In this document: one piece after another, positions 13,005 to 23,709 of the stretch
How the letters are laid out: each line of letters starts with the position of its first letter
How positions within the stretch are numbered: position 1 is the stretch's first letter
Assembly (NCBI GenBank): GCA_037074705.1
Contig: CM073590.1
Location: forward strand, 164,546,746-164,610,745
Direction: 5' to 3'
DNA: 64,000 nucleotides
From: Zhengitettix transpicula
Lineage: Eukaryota > Arthropoda > Insecta > Orthoptera > Tetrigidae
Made by a program: the position numbers and the translations under genes
Notes under the pieces: generated by a model
Databases searched by the model: none
Told to the model about the DNA's origin: nothing
What the model saw: the letters and a program-made list of their open reading frames with translations, nothing else

Positions 13005-13290
13005 GAAAGGCATTGTTTCGGATTAATGGTCGTGGTCGTCAGAGGAAGTTGTAATGTGTACTTAGGATTGGTAAGGAGGGGTCAGCGCAAGACGTGTGCG
13101 GGTGGCCTGTCGCAAGATAAATCTGTTAAGGAAAGGCATTGTTTCTGATTAATGGCCTGGACAGGTCACTTGTTGACTTAGGATCGGTATGGAGGAGTCA
13201 GGGCAAGGCACATGTGCGGGGGCCTGTCACAAAATAAATCTGTTAAGGCAGGCATTGTTTCGGATAATGGCCTGGACAGTGGAAAAGACA
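13005..13290 (+). repeat. Tandem subrepeats of 116-126 bp
   Basis: GGCATTGTTTCGGATTAATGG recurs at about 13009, 13135 (TTTCTG variant) and 13251, with GTGCGGG...CCTGTC and ATAAATCTGTTAAGG conserved between. That gives about 2.3 copies. They lie at the 5' end of LTR-like module 1, where U3 enhancer repeats are often found. Confidence 0.85.
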
Positions 13291-13639
13291 TTTTGTAATG
13301 TGTTTATTTAAGTTCTTGGGAGCGCTGGTCGTGTGAGGGTGAGAAGACAAGTCCAGAGTAATCGAGGGTGCAATTTGGGCGGTCTGGAGAATTTAGAACC
13401 GCTCACGTGTGAGTGAGGGTAAGAAGACAAGTGCAAAGACAAATTAGACCTGTCTCGATTGGCAGCGTCGGGACAAGACAGAGTGGTTAGATATTTGCCA
13501 GCTAAGGAACAGCAGCTGCAGAATTTAAATCTCGGGATAATGGAGAAACTGTCAACGAGCAGTTGCGACGTAGTTTTGGAACAAAGGAAAAGAGAAGGGA
13601 CTGTGGTATACAAAGGGAAGATAAGATTTTTGCAGAGTT

Positions 13640-13705
13640 AGTTGAGTTTTGGAGCTAGGAGGTAGAGTTGAGTTTTCGAGCTAGGAGGTGGAGTTAGTTG
13701 AGTCA
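13640..13705 (+). repeat. Short tandem repeat, about 30-bp unit
   Basis: GAGCTAGGAGGTAGAGTTGA is followed by GAGCTAGGAGGTGGAGTTAG one unit later, inside LTR-like module 1. Confidence 0.7.
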
Positions 13706-14410
13706 AGAGGGGAGTGAGAGTTGTGGAGGCGTACGGCGAGCACCGAGTATGGAGAAATTTTGCAACCTGCGAGAGAAATAGCAAAATTATTCAACGATAA
13801 ACATTTTTGTTTGCAGAAGTTCAATCTGTTGTAATATCACAATTTGACCACTGTCTTCGATGGTAGGAGACCAGGACACTGCATCCAGCGTCGAGTAGTT
13901 TCACCACAAGCAAGTGGGATGTCCTTCACGAACGGAGAATCGGCTATCGTCGAACCAGTAATATGTGTTAGAGTCAGTGTGTAAACGTCCAGTCTATAAA
14001 GTGTGTGTGTAATGAACGAGCCAAATGTTCCTGAGTAATCGTAAGTTGAAATTTCATGGTATTAATATGTGTAAACGGAATTAAAAGATACAGTCAGATA
14101 TCGTTCTTTTCTTTTTTGTTAATAAAATAAACTCTTTTAAATTTAGAATCAATCTGGTAGATTAAGTTCGTTAATAAGTTTCGTCGATGTCTAGACGATT
14201 AAATATTACTGTTTAATTTAAAGATAAATGTTGGGTTCTTCGATTATTTAAGTGTTCTGTCCGTTATCAAACCCAGTAAAGACCCATGAGAGAATGAGAT
14301 ATATGTTTTTTTATTAAATTGTATAATGTTTCAAGAATTGATAAATAAATGTTGTTTGTTTTAAAGTCTATAATTTTTCATTTAAAAGCCCATAATATTT
14401 AATTATTACA

Positions 14411-14510
14411 TTTTGGCTACCACAACGGTGGGGAAAATTAAAAAGTCCCGGGTAGTTTATTACGAACGGAGAATCAGCTATCGTCGAACCAATAAATATA
14501 TATATATATA
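14411..14510 (+). mobile_element. Leader-like segment after LTR-like module 1
   Basis: Starts TTTTGGCTACCACAACGGTG, a possible primer-binding site. It then carries ACGAACGGAGAATCAGCTAT..., a repeat of about 32 bases of the sequence at 13929 inside module 1 (30 of about 32 bases similar). It ends in an (AT)n tract at about 14491-14510 that abuts module 2. Confidence 0.35.
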
Positions 14511-15429
14511 TTGTAATAATTAAAAGGAAATAAGTAATTAAGGAACAAAATTATGGACTCGCGTTGTTGGCGGCATAAAAACACACAAGTCGTATACAAG
14601 AATGTGGCAAGAATGCAATGCTTGCGAGGATTGTAGAAGTTGGTTCGTTAGACGCAGTATGCGAGCCAGTGTTCTCGGGAGCATAGCAGTAGACAGACGA
14701 GAAAGGATAAAAATCCAGAAAGTGCCTTAATATATATGTAACACAACATCTGAAATATTTAGAACATTTTACATGTTGCAGTCTGTGAGCAGATAACTAC
14801 GCAGATCCATCGCTAAATATTTAGAGTTTTATGTCTAACTCATAGTCTCAAGTTAGACCACTTTCTTCAATTTTTGCATCCAGCAGTTAACAAACTTCGG
14901 AACGAGCTAATAAGATTTGTTAAACGAACAGTGTACCAACCATTGCAAATCATTTTGTCAAACTAAAAGTGTTGATTAGATTCAGTGTATAAAAATGGCC
15001 TATCTATAAAGTGTAATAAGTGTGTTTGTGCACGAGCCAATTTCCTTGAATACCAGAAATATTAAGGTAAAATTTCACAAAATCACTATCTGTAAATTCG
15101 TAAGTAAAGACATTATTGTCAGATTTCCGATTTCGTTCAGATTTTAAATTTCATGTCTTATATTTTGCATTGTAATAATCTATTGATGAATTAATCACTT
15201 GATAGCTTGATATAATTTGATTGTTCAAAAAGTATTTCTTTATTGAAGGCATAGTAATTGACCCTGAGAAATAGTCATGTTTTTATTGTAAAATATTAAT
15301 TTATAATGTAATTTAAAGTATTTGCCTTAATAACTTTTGTAAATTTAATTGTTTGTTCGTAAAAATTTTTAATTGTTTGTTTAAACTGATTGTTTTACAT
15401 TTAATATTATTCAACGCCCAATTACTACA
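14511..15429 (+). mobile_element. LTR-like module 2 (related, diverged)
   Basis: Begins TGTAATAATT at the end of an AT tract and ends CCCAATTACTACA. It is followed by TTTGCTCCAACGTGCAG, similar in layout to the segment after module 1. The middle part at 14970-15090 aligns with module 1: a stretch around TCAGTGTATAAA, TATAAAGTGTAATAAGTGTG and CACGAGCCAA. The two modules therefore look like related LTRs of different subfamilies inserted side by side. No internal coding region is seen. Confidence 0.35.
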
Positions 15430-15478
15430 TAATTGTTTGCTCCAACGTGCAGTTTATTTAAATGTCCTTAATTATACA

Positions 15479-15500
15479 ATATATATATATATATATATAG
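15479..15500. repeat. (AT)n microsatellite
   Basis: A TA tract of about 20 bases closing LTR-like module 2. Confidence 0.9.
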
Positions 15501-16479
15501 TAAGGTGTAAATAGATGAATGTAAACATAGACACTTAGATATAGATATATAGAAGAAGATTAGCATAGATTGGCACCACCCGGAAGTAATATGTTCATAG
15601 TCCCGGGGTGGAGTTTGTCAAGAAACAAAAGAAGGGTTTTGTGGTTTTAGTGGGTGGAAATCCCACACCGTTTAGGAGTGCGGACCCTCCTCTTGGTCTT
15701 TTGACGCAAGACATATAGATTAGGTGAATATATAACATATATTTTACGAGACGTCGTTAGTAGAGATCTGATCTAGTTAAGCGAGATTAAGTGGAGTCGT
15801 TCTGAACTGACTCTACTTCTCCACTTTTGTTGGAGGTTGGCTGAAAACTGAGCTGACTGACTTGAGAACAGCCGCCGGAAAAGGGGGAAAGTGAACAAAA
15901 TGATAGATCTTTTTTTTTTGCCCTAGACACCTTTTAGAGTGGTAAGAACAATCGTATAGTTGATGTAAGTTTTCCGACAATTTTAATTAGAGTGGAATGT
16001 GAGTGTATTTTTATTTTAAAACCACACTTAGATTCGTTTTATCTGGATAGTCCTAATTGTGTAATAAATAAAACATAGTTTTGATTCCGCATGTCAACCA
16101 CTCAAGTATAAATGTTACTTAACAGCGATTAAAATTAGAAGGCACTTGTAGTTTCCGCGTATAGGGACGCGCTGATGTCACGTACCGTAGTCGCAATTGG
16201 AACTCGTATACAGCTCATTGAAAACAGTAGAATGTAGTGCGATTGTTCAGTAACGCTGCTTGTCCCACTCTTCATTTTGAGCCTTCTGGCTCGTGAAATC
16301 GAGATCACACCCCTCGCGGGAAATAACAGCAGAGTGCTTTCTAATTTTAAACGCACTATAAATAATTTTCTAATTTTTATTTTCGCATTTCTATCATCTT
16401 CCGTATAGCGGTTTTGTAGAGAAATAGGTATTATTGTTTTGCTCTGAGCGTAAGAAATTATTAACACAAATACATATTA
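15501..16479. other. GC-richer unassigned segment
   Basis: 15580-15720 is a GC-rich patch with CCCGGGGTGGAGTTTGTCAA and GGTTTTGTGGTTTTAGTGGG. The latter is a motif style seen in arthropod retroelements, but I cannot name a family. 16130-16340 is another GC-richer patch. No domain is seen in any frame, and no clear ends were found. Confidence 0.3.
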
Positions 16480-16775
16480 CAATAACTTATAGATCCACCA
16501 TATTTTAATAATTCCGCTGTTATCCCATCTTCTCCTGGGGACTTGTAGTTCTTCATCAACGAGAGGACCTTTTTTACTTCTTCCAACGTTGGAGGTTCGC
16601 TATTGTGTACTGTAGATTCTTCGTCTTCAAAATTTGGCGATTCCCATCCTTCTTCATCCTTTTGTTCACTTTATTCCTGCCCTGGATTCAATTTTTCCTC
16701 AAAATACTCTGCCCATTTATCTAATATTTATTGGTTACTTCCAAGTAGCTTACCCTCTTTTTTCTGTAGAAACGA
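16480..16775 (-). pseudogene. Non-LTR retrotransposon fragment, RT N-terminal region
   Basis: Read on the minus strand from about 16775 to 16480, the frame encodes DKWAEYFEEKLN, then an acidic stretch, PPTLEEVKKVLSLMKN, YKSPGEDGITAELLKYGG. This is the typical linker plus the first reverse transcriptase block of insect non-LTR elements, with the signature N-K-S/A-P-G-E-D-G-I-x-A-E-L-L-K. Two in-frame stops lie upstream of the PPTLEEV segment. The frame stops resembling RT after KYGG. It is a short, dead relic. Clade is not resolved. The plus-strand frame at 16634-16819 is its antisense shadow. Confidence 0.85.
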
Positions 16776-17675
16776 AAAATAGATACTACAAAAAAAATAT
16801 TCAAGATCCTCTGAAATAAAAAAAACATTGATAGAACATAGAAAGAAAATAACGGCTCCCTTCTTGTAATTAAACGTTACCAATGACCGATTATACGATT
16901 TATTTTACAATCAACATTTACTGACTCCTACTTTATTACAAATAGTGAACTTAATGAAAAAATATGTGGATAATTAAGTAATAAATGCAGTATAATGAAC
17001 ACCTGTTTCAAATGCAGATTTAATTACGCTATAATTTACGTAATTATGTACCTACGGTTAAATACATTTTAATTATTGGTTTCAATATTGTGCAATTAAT
17101 TTTATTATTAAATACCAGACTGTATTAATGATTTGCCCGCTAGCCATCTATCACGGAACTTTATGTCTAATATTCAATTTTGATTGGAAGAGAAAGGAGA
17201 TGATAAAAGCTTCGCCGGAGGTAGTATCTCGGAACATCAGCGCTACTTGGGAGCGTCATCGATCGATATTATTTTAGCAAGTTTCTTACAAAATTATTTT
17301 GAGCCAGCAAGCGTAGCATGGAACCAGAGGTTACTCGTATCCAAGAACGCCACTCGGATTTCTGTTTCAAATGCAGATTAAAAGCGTACAACGCAGAACT
17401 TCGCAAAAAGTAGGCGAGAGTTGCTCTTCGCATCCCGGGACAGCCTTGGAATTCTCCGAGGGCATCACTCTGCTTTAACCTGTATTTAAGTTGTGATTAA
17501 CTTTCATAAAATAAAAACAGTTATCATTTATGCTGAATTATATTCTATATGTGGTAATTTTTCCCACATAAATTGCGTTCCTGTCTTTAGCTGTGGCTAG
17601 GCGACTTTGGGTTTACGTAATTTTGTGCATTCCCTCTGTTGAGGAGGGCTGCGTTTTGTTAATATTAAGGCGGAG
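16776..17675. other. AT-rich spacer with an 18-bp direct repeat
   Basis: CTGTTTCAAATGCAGATT occurs at 17003-17020 and again, exactly, at 17362-17379. The intervening 341 bases have a GC-richer right half (17190-17360). The pair may be the target duplication of an unrecognised insertion. There is no poly(A) next to either copy. Confidence 0.5.
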
Positions 17676-17812
17676 ATAGCCCGCGGGCCCTAGTTAAATC
17701 TCGGCTACCTTCCTCTAGCCTTCCGCATACCTCCCTTTAAAATCCCTTCCTATGCTATTAAAGGGAGTTGCCAACATGTGGATTACCCTCAGGCAGCCTG
17801 TTTCTCGAAATA
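17676..17812 (+). mobile_element. Family A retroelement, 3' end fragment
   Basis: AGCCCGCGGGCCCTAGTTAA through GATTACCCTCAGGCAGCCTG matches the last 140 bases of the family; the poly(A) is degraded. Strongly 5'-truncated. Confidence 0.8.
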
Positions 17813-17859
17813 AAAATCATCTGTGTGTTAACTTATGTAAAACATTCATCTATATATTT

Positions 17860-18112
17860 TCTCCCCCGCTATCGGAAGGGCGTGGGACAAGTATCCAATG
17901 CCCTACCTGATGCAGGTTTTTATAGGGTTTTTCCTGCATTTCTTTAGGCGAACGCCGGGTAGGATCCTTAAACTATAGCCCGGGGGCCCTAGTTAACCCT
18001 TGGCTACCTTCCTCTACCCTTCCGCATCCCGCCTTTCAAATCCCTTCCTTTGTTATTAAAGGGGAGTTCCACAACGTGGATTACCCTCATGTAGCCTGTT
18101 GTCCTAAAAAAA
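17860..18112 (+). mobile_element. Family A retroelement, 5'-truncated copy
   Basis: Starts CCCCCGCTATCGGAAGGGCG and runs to CCTGTTGTCCTAAAAAAAT, about 250 bases. It is in the same orientation as the fragment just upstream, with about 48 bases between them. Confidence 0.85.
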
Positions 18113-18767
18113 TAATTCTATTACTGCTTATTTTATAATTCTAAGTATAATGAAGATTTATTTAAATGGTCATCTCTCTCCGGCATTATTAAAGGATATA
18201 AAAAAAATACCCGGCTTCCTTCCCTACCGCCAGTAATGTCAACTGATCTGGTTTGTTTGACCTAAGATTTTTTTCTTCCAATTTTTTTATATTTTCGTAA
18301 CTGTAACTTATAAAAATAATTTTCTTAATAGTTTGACAAAATTTTAGGTTATGTGAAATTAACTACACATAACCAAAATATTCGAAGTTTACGAAGTAGT
18401 ATCCAGTACTTATCCATTAAGTCTATTCAGCAAGACAGCTTCTGTATTCTTTCAGTCTTCATAAACGAAACGTGATTGTTTCACGCTTGAGATGTACTTG
18501 ACAATTTGAAATTTTGCTAAGACGAAATGAAAAATGGCGTATTTAGAGTTTTGATTTATAACAAATAAGTTAAGTGTATCCTCGACTCTGGAGTGTATGT
18601 TTAATATTAAAAAGTTATAAAATTATACCTTCGCAAAATTAATGATTGTATCTAAAAACATTTATTGGGACCATATACAGACAACCTCAAAGTAACTGTT
18701 ATTTTTCCTTTATTCTTATGTTTTTTAAGACAGAAAACTAAAATGTAAAAGTTTTTGATAGTTTTAG
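18113..18767. other. AT-rich spacer, no gene seen
   Basis: Nothing recognised. Confidence 0.5.
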
Positions 18768-18779
18768 CAAAATATCAGA
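18768..18779. repeat. Left target-site duplication (12 bp)
   Basis: CAAAATATCAGA, repeated exactly at 19324-19335 around the family A copy. Confidence 0.8.
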
Positions 18780-19323
18780 TTTTTTTAGGGGTAACAGTCT
18801 ACATGAGGGTAATCCACATAGTGGCAACTCCCCTTTAATAGCATAGGAAGGGATTTGAAAAGGGGGATGCGGAAGGGTAGATGAAGGTAGCCAAGGGTTA
18901 ACTAGGGCCCCCGGGCTATATTTTAAGGATCCTACCCGGCGTTCGCCTAAAGAAATGCAGGAAAAACCCTAGAAAAACCTGCACCAGGTAGGTCGGCCAT
19001 TGGGTATTTGTCCCACGCCCTTCCGATAGCGGGAGAGGAGTTTGCTGAGGGGACGCAGCATTCCTTTCTCCGTACCTAGACCAGTTTAGGAGGCAGCTGG
19101 CCGACTATTCCAATGGGAATAGCGGACAACTCTTACCGTATGCCCAAGGTCTGTGACCCCGGAACATATACCTCTCAGAAAAGGCCGAGGTGTCTCGGCT
19201 TGTGGGAACTTTAGTTCAAAAACGGAGAGGAAAAGGCATCCATTTTTATCCCCAAAGGTAACCCTTCGTATCTCTCCTACAAGGTTCTGCCTGCGAGAGA
19301 ATAACCCTCACAGACATCTCTAA
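18780..19323 (-). mobile_element. Family A retroelement with intact target duplication
   Basis: Minus-sense copy of about 544 bp. Its 3' poly(A) appears as TTTTTTTAGGGG at 18780-18791. Its 5' end is near TTAGAGATGTCTGTGAGGGT on the minus strand. Both sides carry the 12-base direct repeat CAAAATATCAGA. The poly(A) tail directly against one duplication and the variable-length duplication are hallmarks of target-primed reverse transcription. This copy probably marks a natural 5' end or a mild truncation of the family. Confidence 0.88.
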
Positions 19324-19335
19324 CAAAATATCAGA
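19324..19335. repeat. Right target-site duplication (12 bp)
   Basis: Exact repeat of 18768-18779. Confidence 0.8.
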
Positions 19336-20371
19336 AAATACTATGTCCTTTTTATACTTTGTGTTCGCCTTTGAAACTGTGACTCCTGAAGGAAATTTTC
19401 TAGATTAGATTCTGGCTAATGATTATTCTAATCATATCTTATAAAAAAAGTTCATTTCGGCAAATTTTCCAGTAAACCAAATTCATGTAAGTTTTGTATT
19501 TTTTCTCCAATATATTTCATAATTTAGAACAAGAAATGATACGGAAATGAATTCAATCTTCTTCACTCATCAGTCATTATTGGTCTCATGTATGCTTTTA
19601 TCTAGTTATTTCCATATCCAACGTATTATGCCAGAGCTTTTATATGAATCTAAATGACAACGATTGGTTAATTATAAGTTAATATTATTTGGGCGTTCTG
19701 AATGTTATAAATTCTAGATTGCATATAGAGGAAGATCAACTTTTCTAATAGCAGGGAACTCTGTCCGTCTTCAGGAAGTACATTCAATGGTTCAGAGCAT
19801 AATCATTGGTTGGTATATAATACAGACAGATGGATCTACTAAGTTAAGTATACGGTATTTCTACTCTCTGAGCCTGGATGAAGAAACAAATTGAGATTTT
19901 TGTTGTTAGTAATGTCAACCGTTTCTCTGATACACATATCAATATAGTTAGTCAAATTCTTATTTGCTTTTCCCATCATTTTTCCCTCTCTAACTTCTGC
20001 CTTTCTACCCCAGTCTGAAAATTCTCTGTTTTGGATTTAAATAAATTATTGCAACACTCGAATCATATTATCTCAGACTTATTTGTCATACCGTAAACCT
20101 ACTATTCGACTTATGGTCTGTCGTGGTTATCTTCTTCTACTGTTCATACCCACAAACGTAGTTTTAAGTGAGACAATGGCAAGAAAAAGACAGCACAGAA
20201 TAAATGAATGAAATTATATTAACTAATTAATTTTTTCAAATAATTTTTCGTAATGTATTCTCCCTTATCTTTAGTTTCACTAAATGTCAAATGATGATCG
20301 CCTTTGTCATTTCTCATCTAATGGATTCCCGTTCCGAATCTCTTACACAATGTATCATTTTAGTCACTCCA
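19336..20371. other. AT-rich spacer, no gene seen
   Basis: No domain-like frame or repeat recognised. Confidence 0.5.
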
Positions 20372-20867
20372 TTAAGTCCATAAATCTCGTGTGATGATGA
20401 TAATGACAAAAATAGTACATGAATTACTTAAAACTAAACAAATAATGTTTGTGCGATTAATCAAATAGGACAAGAGAAGTGATTTTTTGAACCTGCGTCG
20501 CTCAAAAACTTTCATAAGTCTGGCTGAGCATTCGATAAAGGTACTTAATCGATTCAATGACAGATGAAACTGCAGCAGATTGTGAGTTGGTCTTCGCTTC
20601 CAATTTAGGGTGCATTTCCAGCACAGTTACAAAAAAGATGGTCGACACAAGTTGGACCACAACAATGGAAGCAATTTGAGGCCCCGAAAATGCTCGTTCA
20701 ATAGTGATTGCGTTCGTGATTCCTCTAATGTGAGTTTGATATCGACGATGAAAGTAAATGGCTTGTACTTGAGTCAATTGACCATTGAGGCTTGTGCAAT
20801 GATCACCATACGAACGATTCCGATGTACTTCGCAGTCCGCGAACCACAGAACATTCACAGGCTCCAT
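20372..20867 (-). pseudogene. Odorant-receptor-like (7tm_6) gene relic
   Basis: On the minus strand, one frame (20867-20502) reads ...GDHCTSLNGQLTQVQ..., then HRRYQTHIRGITNAITIERA, FSGPQ and the hydrophobic IASIVVVQLVSTIFFVTVLEM. This matches the insect odorant receptor style of an intracellular H-x(n)-I-x-x-I-E-x-x-FS segment followed by a transmembrane helix. The frame stops at 20502. A second frame overlapping it (20557-20372) continues with RRFKKSLLLSYLINRTN, resembling the C-terminal R-F-x-K-S-L-L-L-x-x-x-x-R motif of these receptors, so a frameshift separates the two halves. The N-terminal receptor helices are not seen nearby. The family call rests on motif style only. Confidence 0.4.
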
Positions 20868-22659
20868 ATGTCCCTTGCCATTTTACGCACTATTTCAATT
20901 GGTTCAATATTTAACTATCGTCGAGTGTTTAGCAGACAATTACAGGATACATTTAAGTTTTATTGTAGTTTGAGTGTAAATTCATATGAGGTCCGAATGA
21001 AATATAAGTAAAGTAAAGCAACATATTTTTACATTGCGGTGTGCTTATAAAGCAATGACGTCATGTGTGGCAAGTTCATCTGTACTAATATTTAAAAAAT
21101 AACATGATATAGTACAGCTGAAATAATAATTTAATAAATCGTAATTTTTAAGGCTCATCTTATTGAAGTATTTTAATTAATTAAATTTCTTGAATGAATT
21201 AATACGAATGTAACTTCACCGCTACAATATATTTTTTGCCGTGCTTAGATATTTATTCCTCAGAATAACCTTTATACTGAAAAATATAATTCATTTAATC
21301 TCTGCATGATTAAATATTTCATTCCATAATTTGAACATCCGGAGCTTCAAGACCGTTCTTCCTTAAACAAAACGAAACCCAGTTTGTGGGAATGAATATT
21401 GTATTGGAAGAATGCGAAACTTGTCAATAATATTCGATCCTAACGTCAATATTTTGCCGAATATCTCCTTCGTAATCAGAAATATTTCTTACTTAACATT
21501 GCCGATTAATTTTATTTAAACGAAAACAGTCACGAAAAATTCAGAGTTTTTATATAATTGTTGACATGAAGTTCTAATATTAAAGATATCATCTTAAACT
21601 ACTAAATATTGATCGTCTGAATTAAGCATAAAAGTTCAAACAAAGAAATATCAAAATATTCTTCATCAACTCTGTCATTAAATATTTGGCATCAGTTTTA
21701 CTTGACATCATACTCAACGTATTCTGCAAATGGGCGTAGGTGTAAATCCTTCGTGCAAATATCCACTTAATATAAGACGCTCTTTGCTGCGTTAACGAGG
21801 CAGAATTAAGGATTAGGCCAGGGTCGGAAAGCCTCTTACCCACGACTTTATGATATCATTTTAATACAGATTGTCTTCATAAACCACTTACCTGTATCTG
21901 TTAAGAACTTCTGAATGCCAAAGTTAACTATAATTATTGAATGTGAAACGACGTGTATTATTAAGTAGATCATAAAAGTATCACCTGTTCGGAACAAAAT
22001 ATAAATTTTTAATATTTTATTGATCTATCCGGCCCGTAGGGAATAATTTTTAAAGGAAAAATTATGCGATTTAAAATACGTAAAACTGAGGCTTTTTACA
22101 ATAAATCATCGATATTGTACTTGGTTCTGTTCGATTGGAAATGAATTTTGTCACTATATTGAGACAGTAATCCGATTACTCGGGGCTATGAACTGGTTGT
22201 AACATGTTGCTTGTATTTTGTGTCATTTCACTTTACAATTTACAAAAATTTCCCTTTGATCGCACTCTCTTAACGTTCTGTGACATTGTCAATTATTCTT
22301 GTATCGTATATCCACAGCTCCCTCACTATTGAATTGAAGAAATAATTTCATACGCTTTGATGTATTGTGATAATGCAGTAGTTACTTCTTTCCCAATGAA
22401 AATCAAACTACACTCCGAAATAACATAACAATTGTCCCTTTAGTCTTCAAGCAACCATCCGATCATAAATCATAAGGGTGAATGAAATCAAGAAAACAGA
22501 ATACTATAAAGTAATTAAAATTATTTCCAATGATGTTAAAATTTATTCAAGAACATAAGAAATGCTTTCAATAGATTTCAATGTTTATCTTCTGTTTTTT
22601 AAATAAATCACTGATTATTATTCACACAATATACATTCTTCATTGAAGCTCAAAAATTA
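20868..22659. other. AT-rich spacer, no gene seen
   Basis: No further receptor-like exon was recognised on the minus strand. The small frame at 21622-21843 has no identifiable domain. Confidence 0.45.
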
Positions 22660-22790
22660 GACCCTGAAGAATGGGATTTAGTAAATTGTAGGATCAGGAT
22701 GGAAAAATCTCTACCCAGGAATCGATCCCTTGGCACGTGCTGCTGTTATCCTGTGTTCAGGTCTATACAACGGATAGAGAAAGCTCGCAC
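22660..22790 (-). mobile_element. tRNA-derived SINE-like copy, minus
   Basis: Minus-strand reading gives GGGATCGATTCCTGGG (B-box-like), then GATTTTTCCATCCTGATCCTA and ACAATTTAC. This is the same order as in the plus copy to its right: B box, GGGATTT-TCCATCCTGATG, ATTTACCTAA. Confidence 0.5.
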
Positions 22791-22930
22791 CTAAAATGGA
22801 GTCAACCAAGATAATTCATATGGTAAGCGCACCATATATCAAGGGAAGGATCTTAGTCCGATTCCATGATACGGTCGGGATTTGTCCATCCTGATGATTT
22901 ACCTAAATTACCTTTCTAATTTTTATATTA
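22791..22930 (+). mobile_element. tRNA-derived SINE-like copy, plus
   Basis: GGTAAGCGCACC resembles a Pol III A box. GTCCGATTCCATG lies at the B-box position. These are followed by CGGTCGGGATTTGTCCATCC and TGATGATTTACCTAA. Such a tRNA head with a conserved central domain is typical of insect SINEs. It pairs head to head with the minus copy on its left. Confidence 0.55.
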
Positions 22931-23177
22931 ATACTAATACAAATAATTAATAACATACAGTACATCTTATATAAAATAATGATTCTGTTATGAAAACCTA
23001 CTGAGAATAATTTGTTATTGACGTTTTAGTCAAGGATTAAAAATTACATTGAAGTTAATTTTTTAATCTACACAACACATGTAATAATAAACTCAGAAAT
23101 TTTAAATTAAACTGTAAAAACATTATTTTACTAGAACGCAAATAGATACAGATTCTCGTTGGTACAATTGGTTGATT
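22931..23177. other. AT-rich spacer
   Basis: Nothing recognised. Confidence 0.5.
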
Positions 23178-23301
23178 AGTTTAACCCTTGGCTACCTTCC
23201 TCTACCCTTCCGCATCCCCCCCTTTCAAATCCCTTCCTATGCTATTAAAGGGGAGTTGCCCAAAGTGGATTACCCTCATGTAGCCTGTTGCCCTAAAAAA
23301 A
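23178..23301 (+). mobile_element. Family A retroelement, 3' end fragment
   Basis: TTTAACCCTTGGCTACCTTC to GTAGCCTGTTGCCCTAAAAA. Only the last 120 bases of the family are present, an extreme 5' truncation. Confidence 0.85.
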
Positions 23302-23709
23302 CAGGGCGAAGGTATGCTCGGTATTAAGTTATAGTCGTAGAACGTTATTATAACCTTGCGTTTCGTTTCAATCTGCATAAAGCTAAGTTCCATATACAAG
23401 GGTAACCATGTCGGCGAAGTAGTTGAAACTAATATTCTTCCAGCAATCTACGTGAATCTTTCCAAATAAGCTTCGACAGACGGAATAAAATTGTAAGTAT
23501 TTTATATACTTGATCATTGAGGATGGGTGACGAAAAGAGTGATTTCCAAAGGCATGACATAAGTCATGATAATAATTAATTAAAAAAAATTGATTAAAAA
23601 ATCCACTAAAATAAAAATTTTCGCCAATTTTGTAGCAATTTCCATGAAAAATTAAAGATTTAATGGTCTCCCGCTGTCCTATTAAGACGCCTCAACTGTT
23701 TAGCCATAA
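23302..23709. other. AT-rich spacer
   Basis: Nothing recognised between the two family A fragments. Confidence 0.5.

Larger units (their letters stand above)
12989..14410 (+). mobile_element. LTR-like module 1 (putative gypsy-type LTR)
   Basis: The segment begins TGTAATGCC directly after an AT-rich tract and ends AATTATTACA, giving TG...CA ends. The sequence right after it, TTTTGGCTACCACAACGGTG, resembles an insect gypsy-type primer-binding region. It contains 116-126 bp subrepeats in the first 300 bases (U3-like) and a region at 13975-14050 that aligns with module 2 (AGTGTGTAAA..., CTATAAAGTGTG..., ACGAGCCAA). No gag or pol frame follows. The boundaries and the LTR nature are inferred from these shared patterns. 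Confidence 0.4.
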
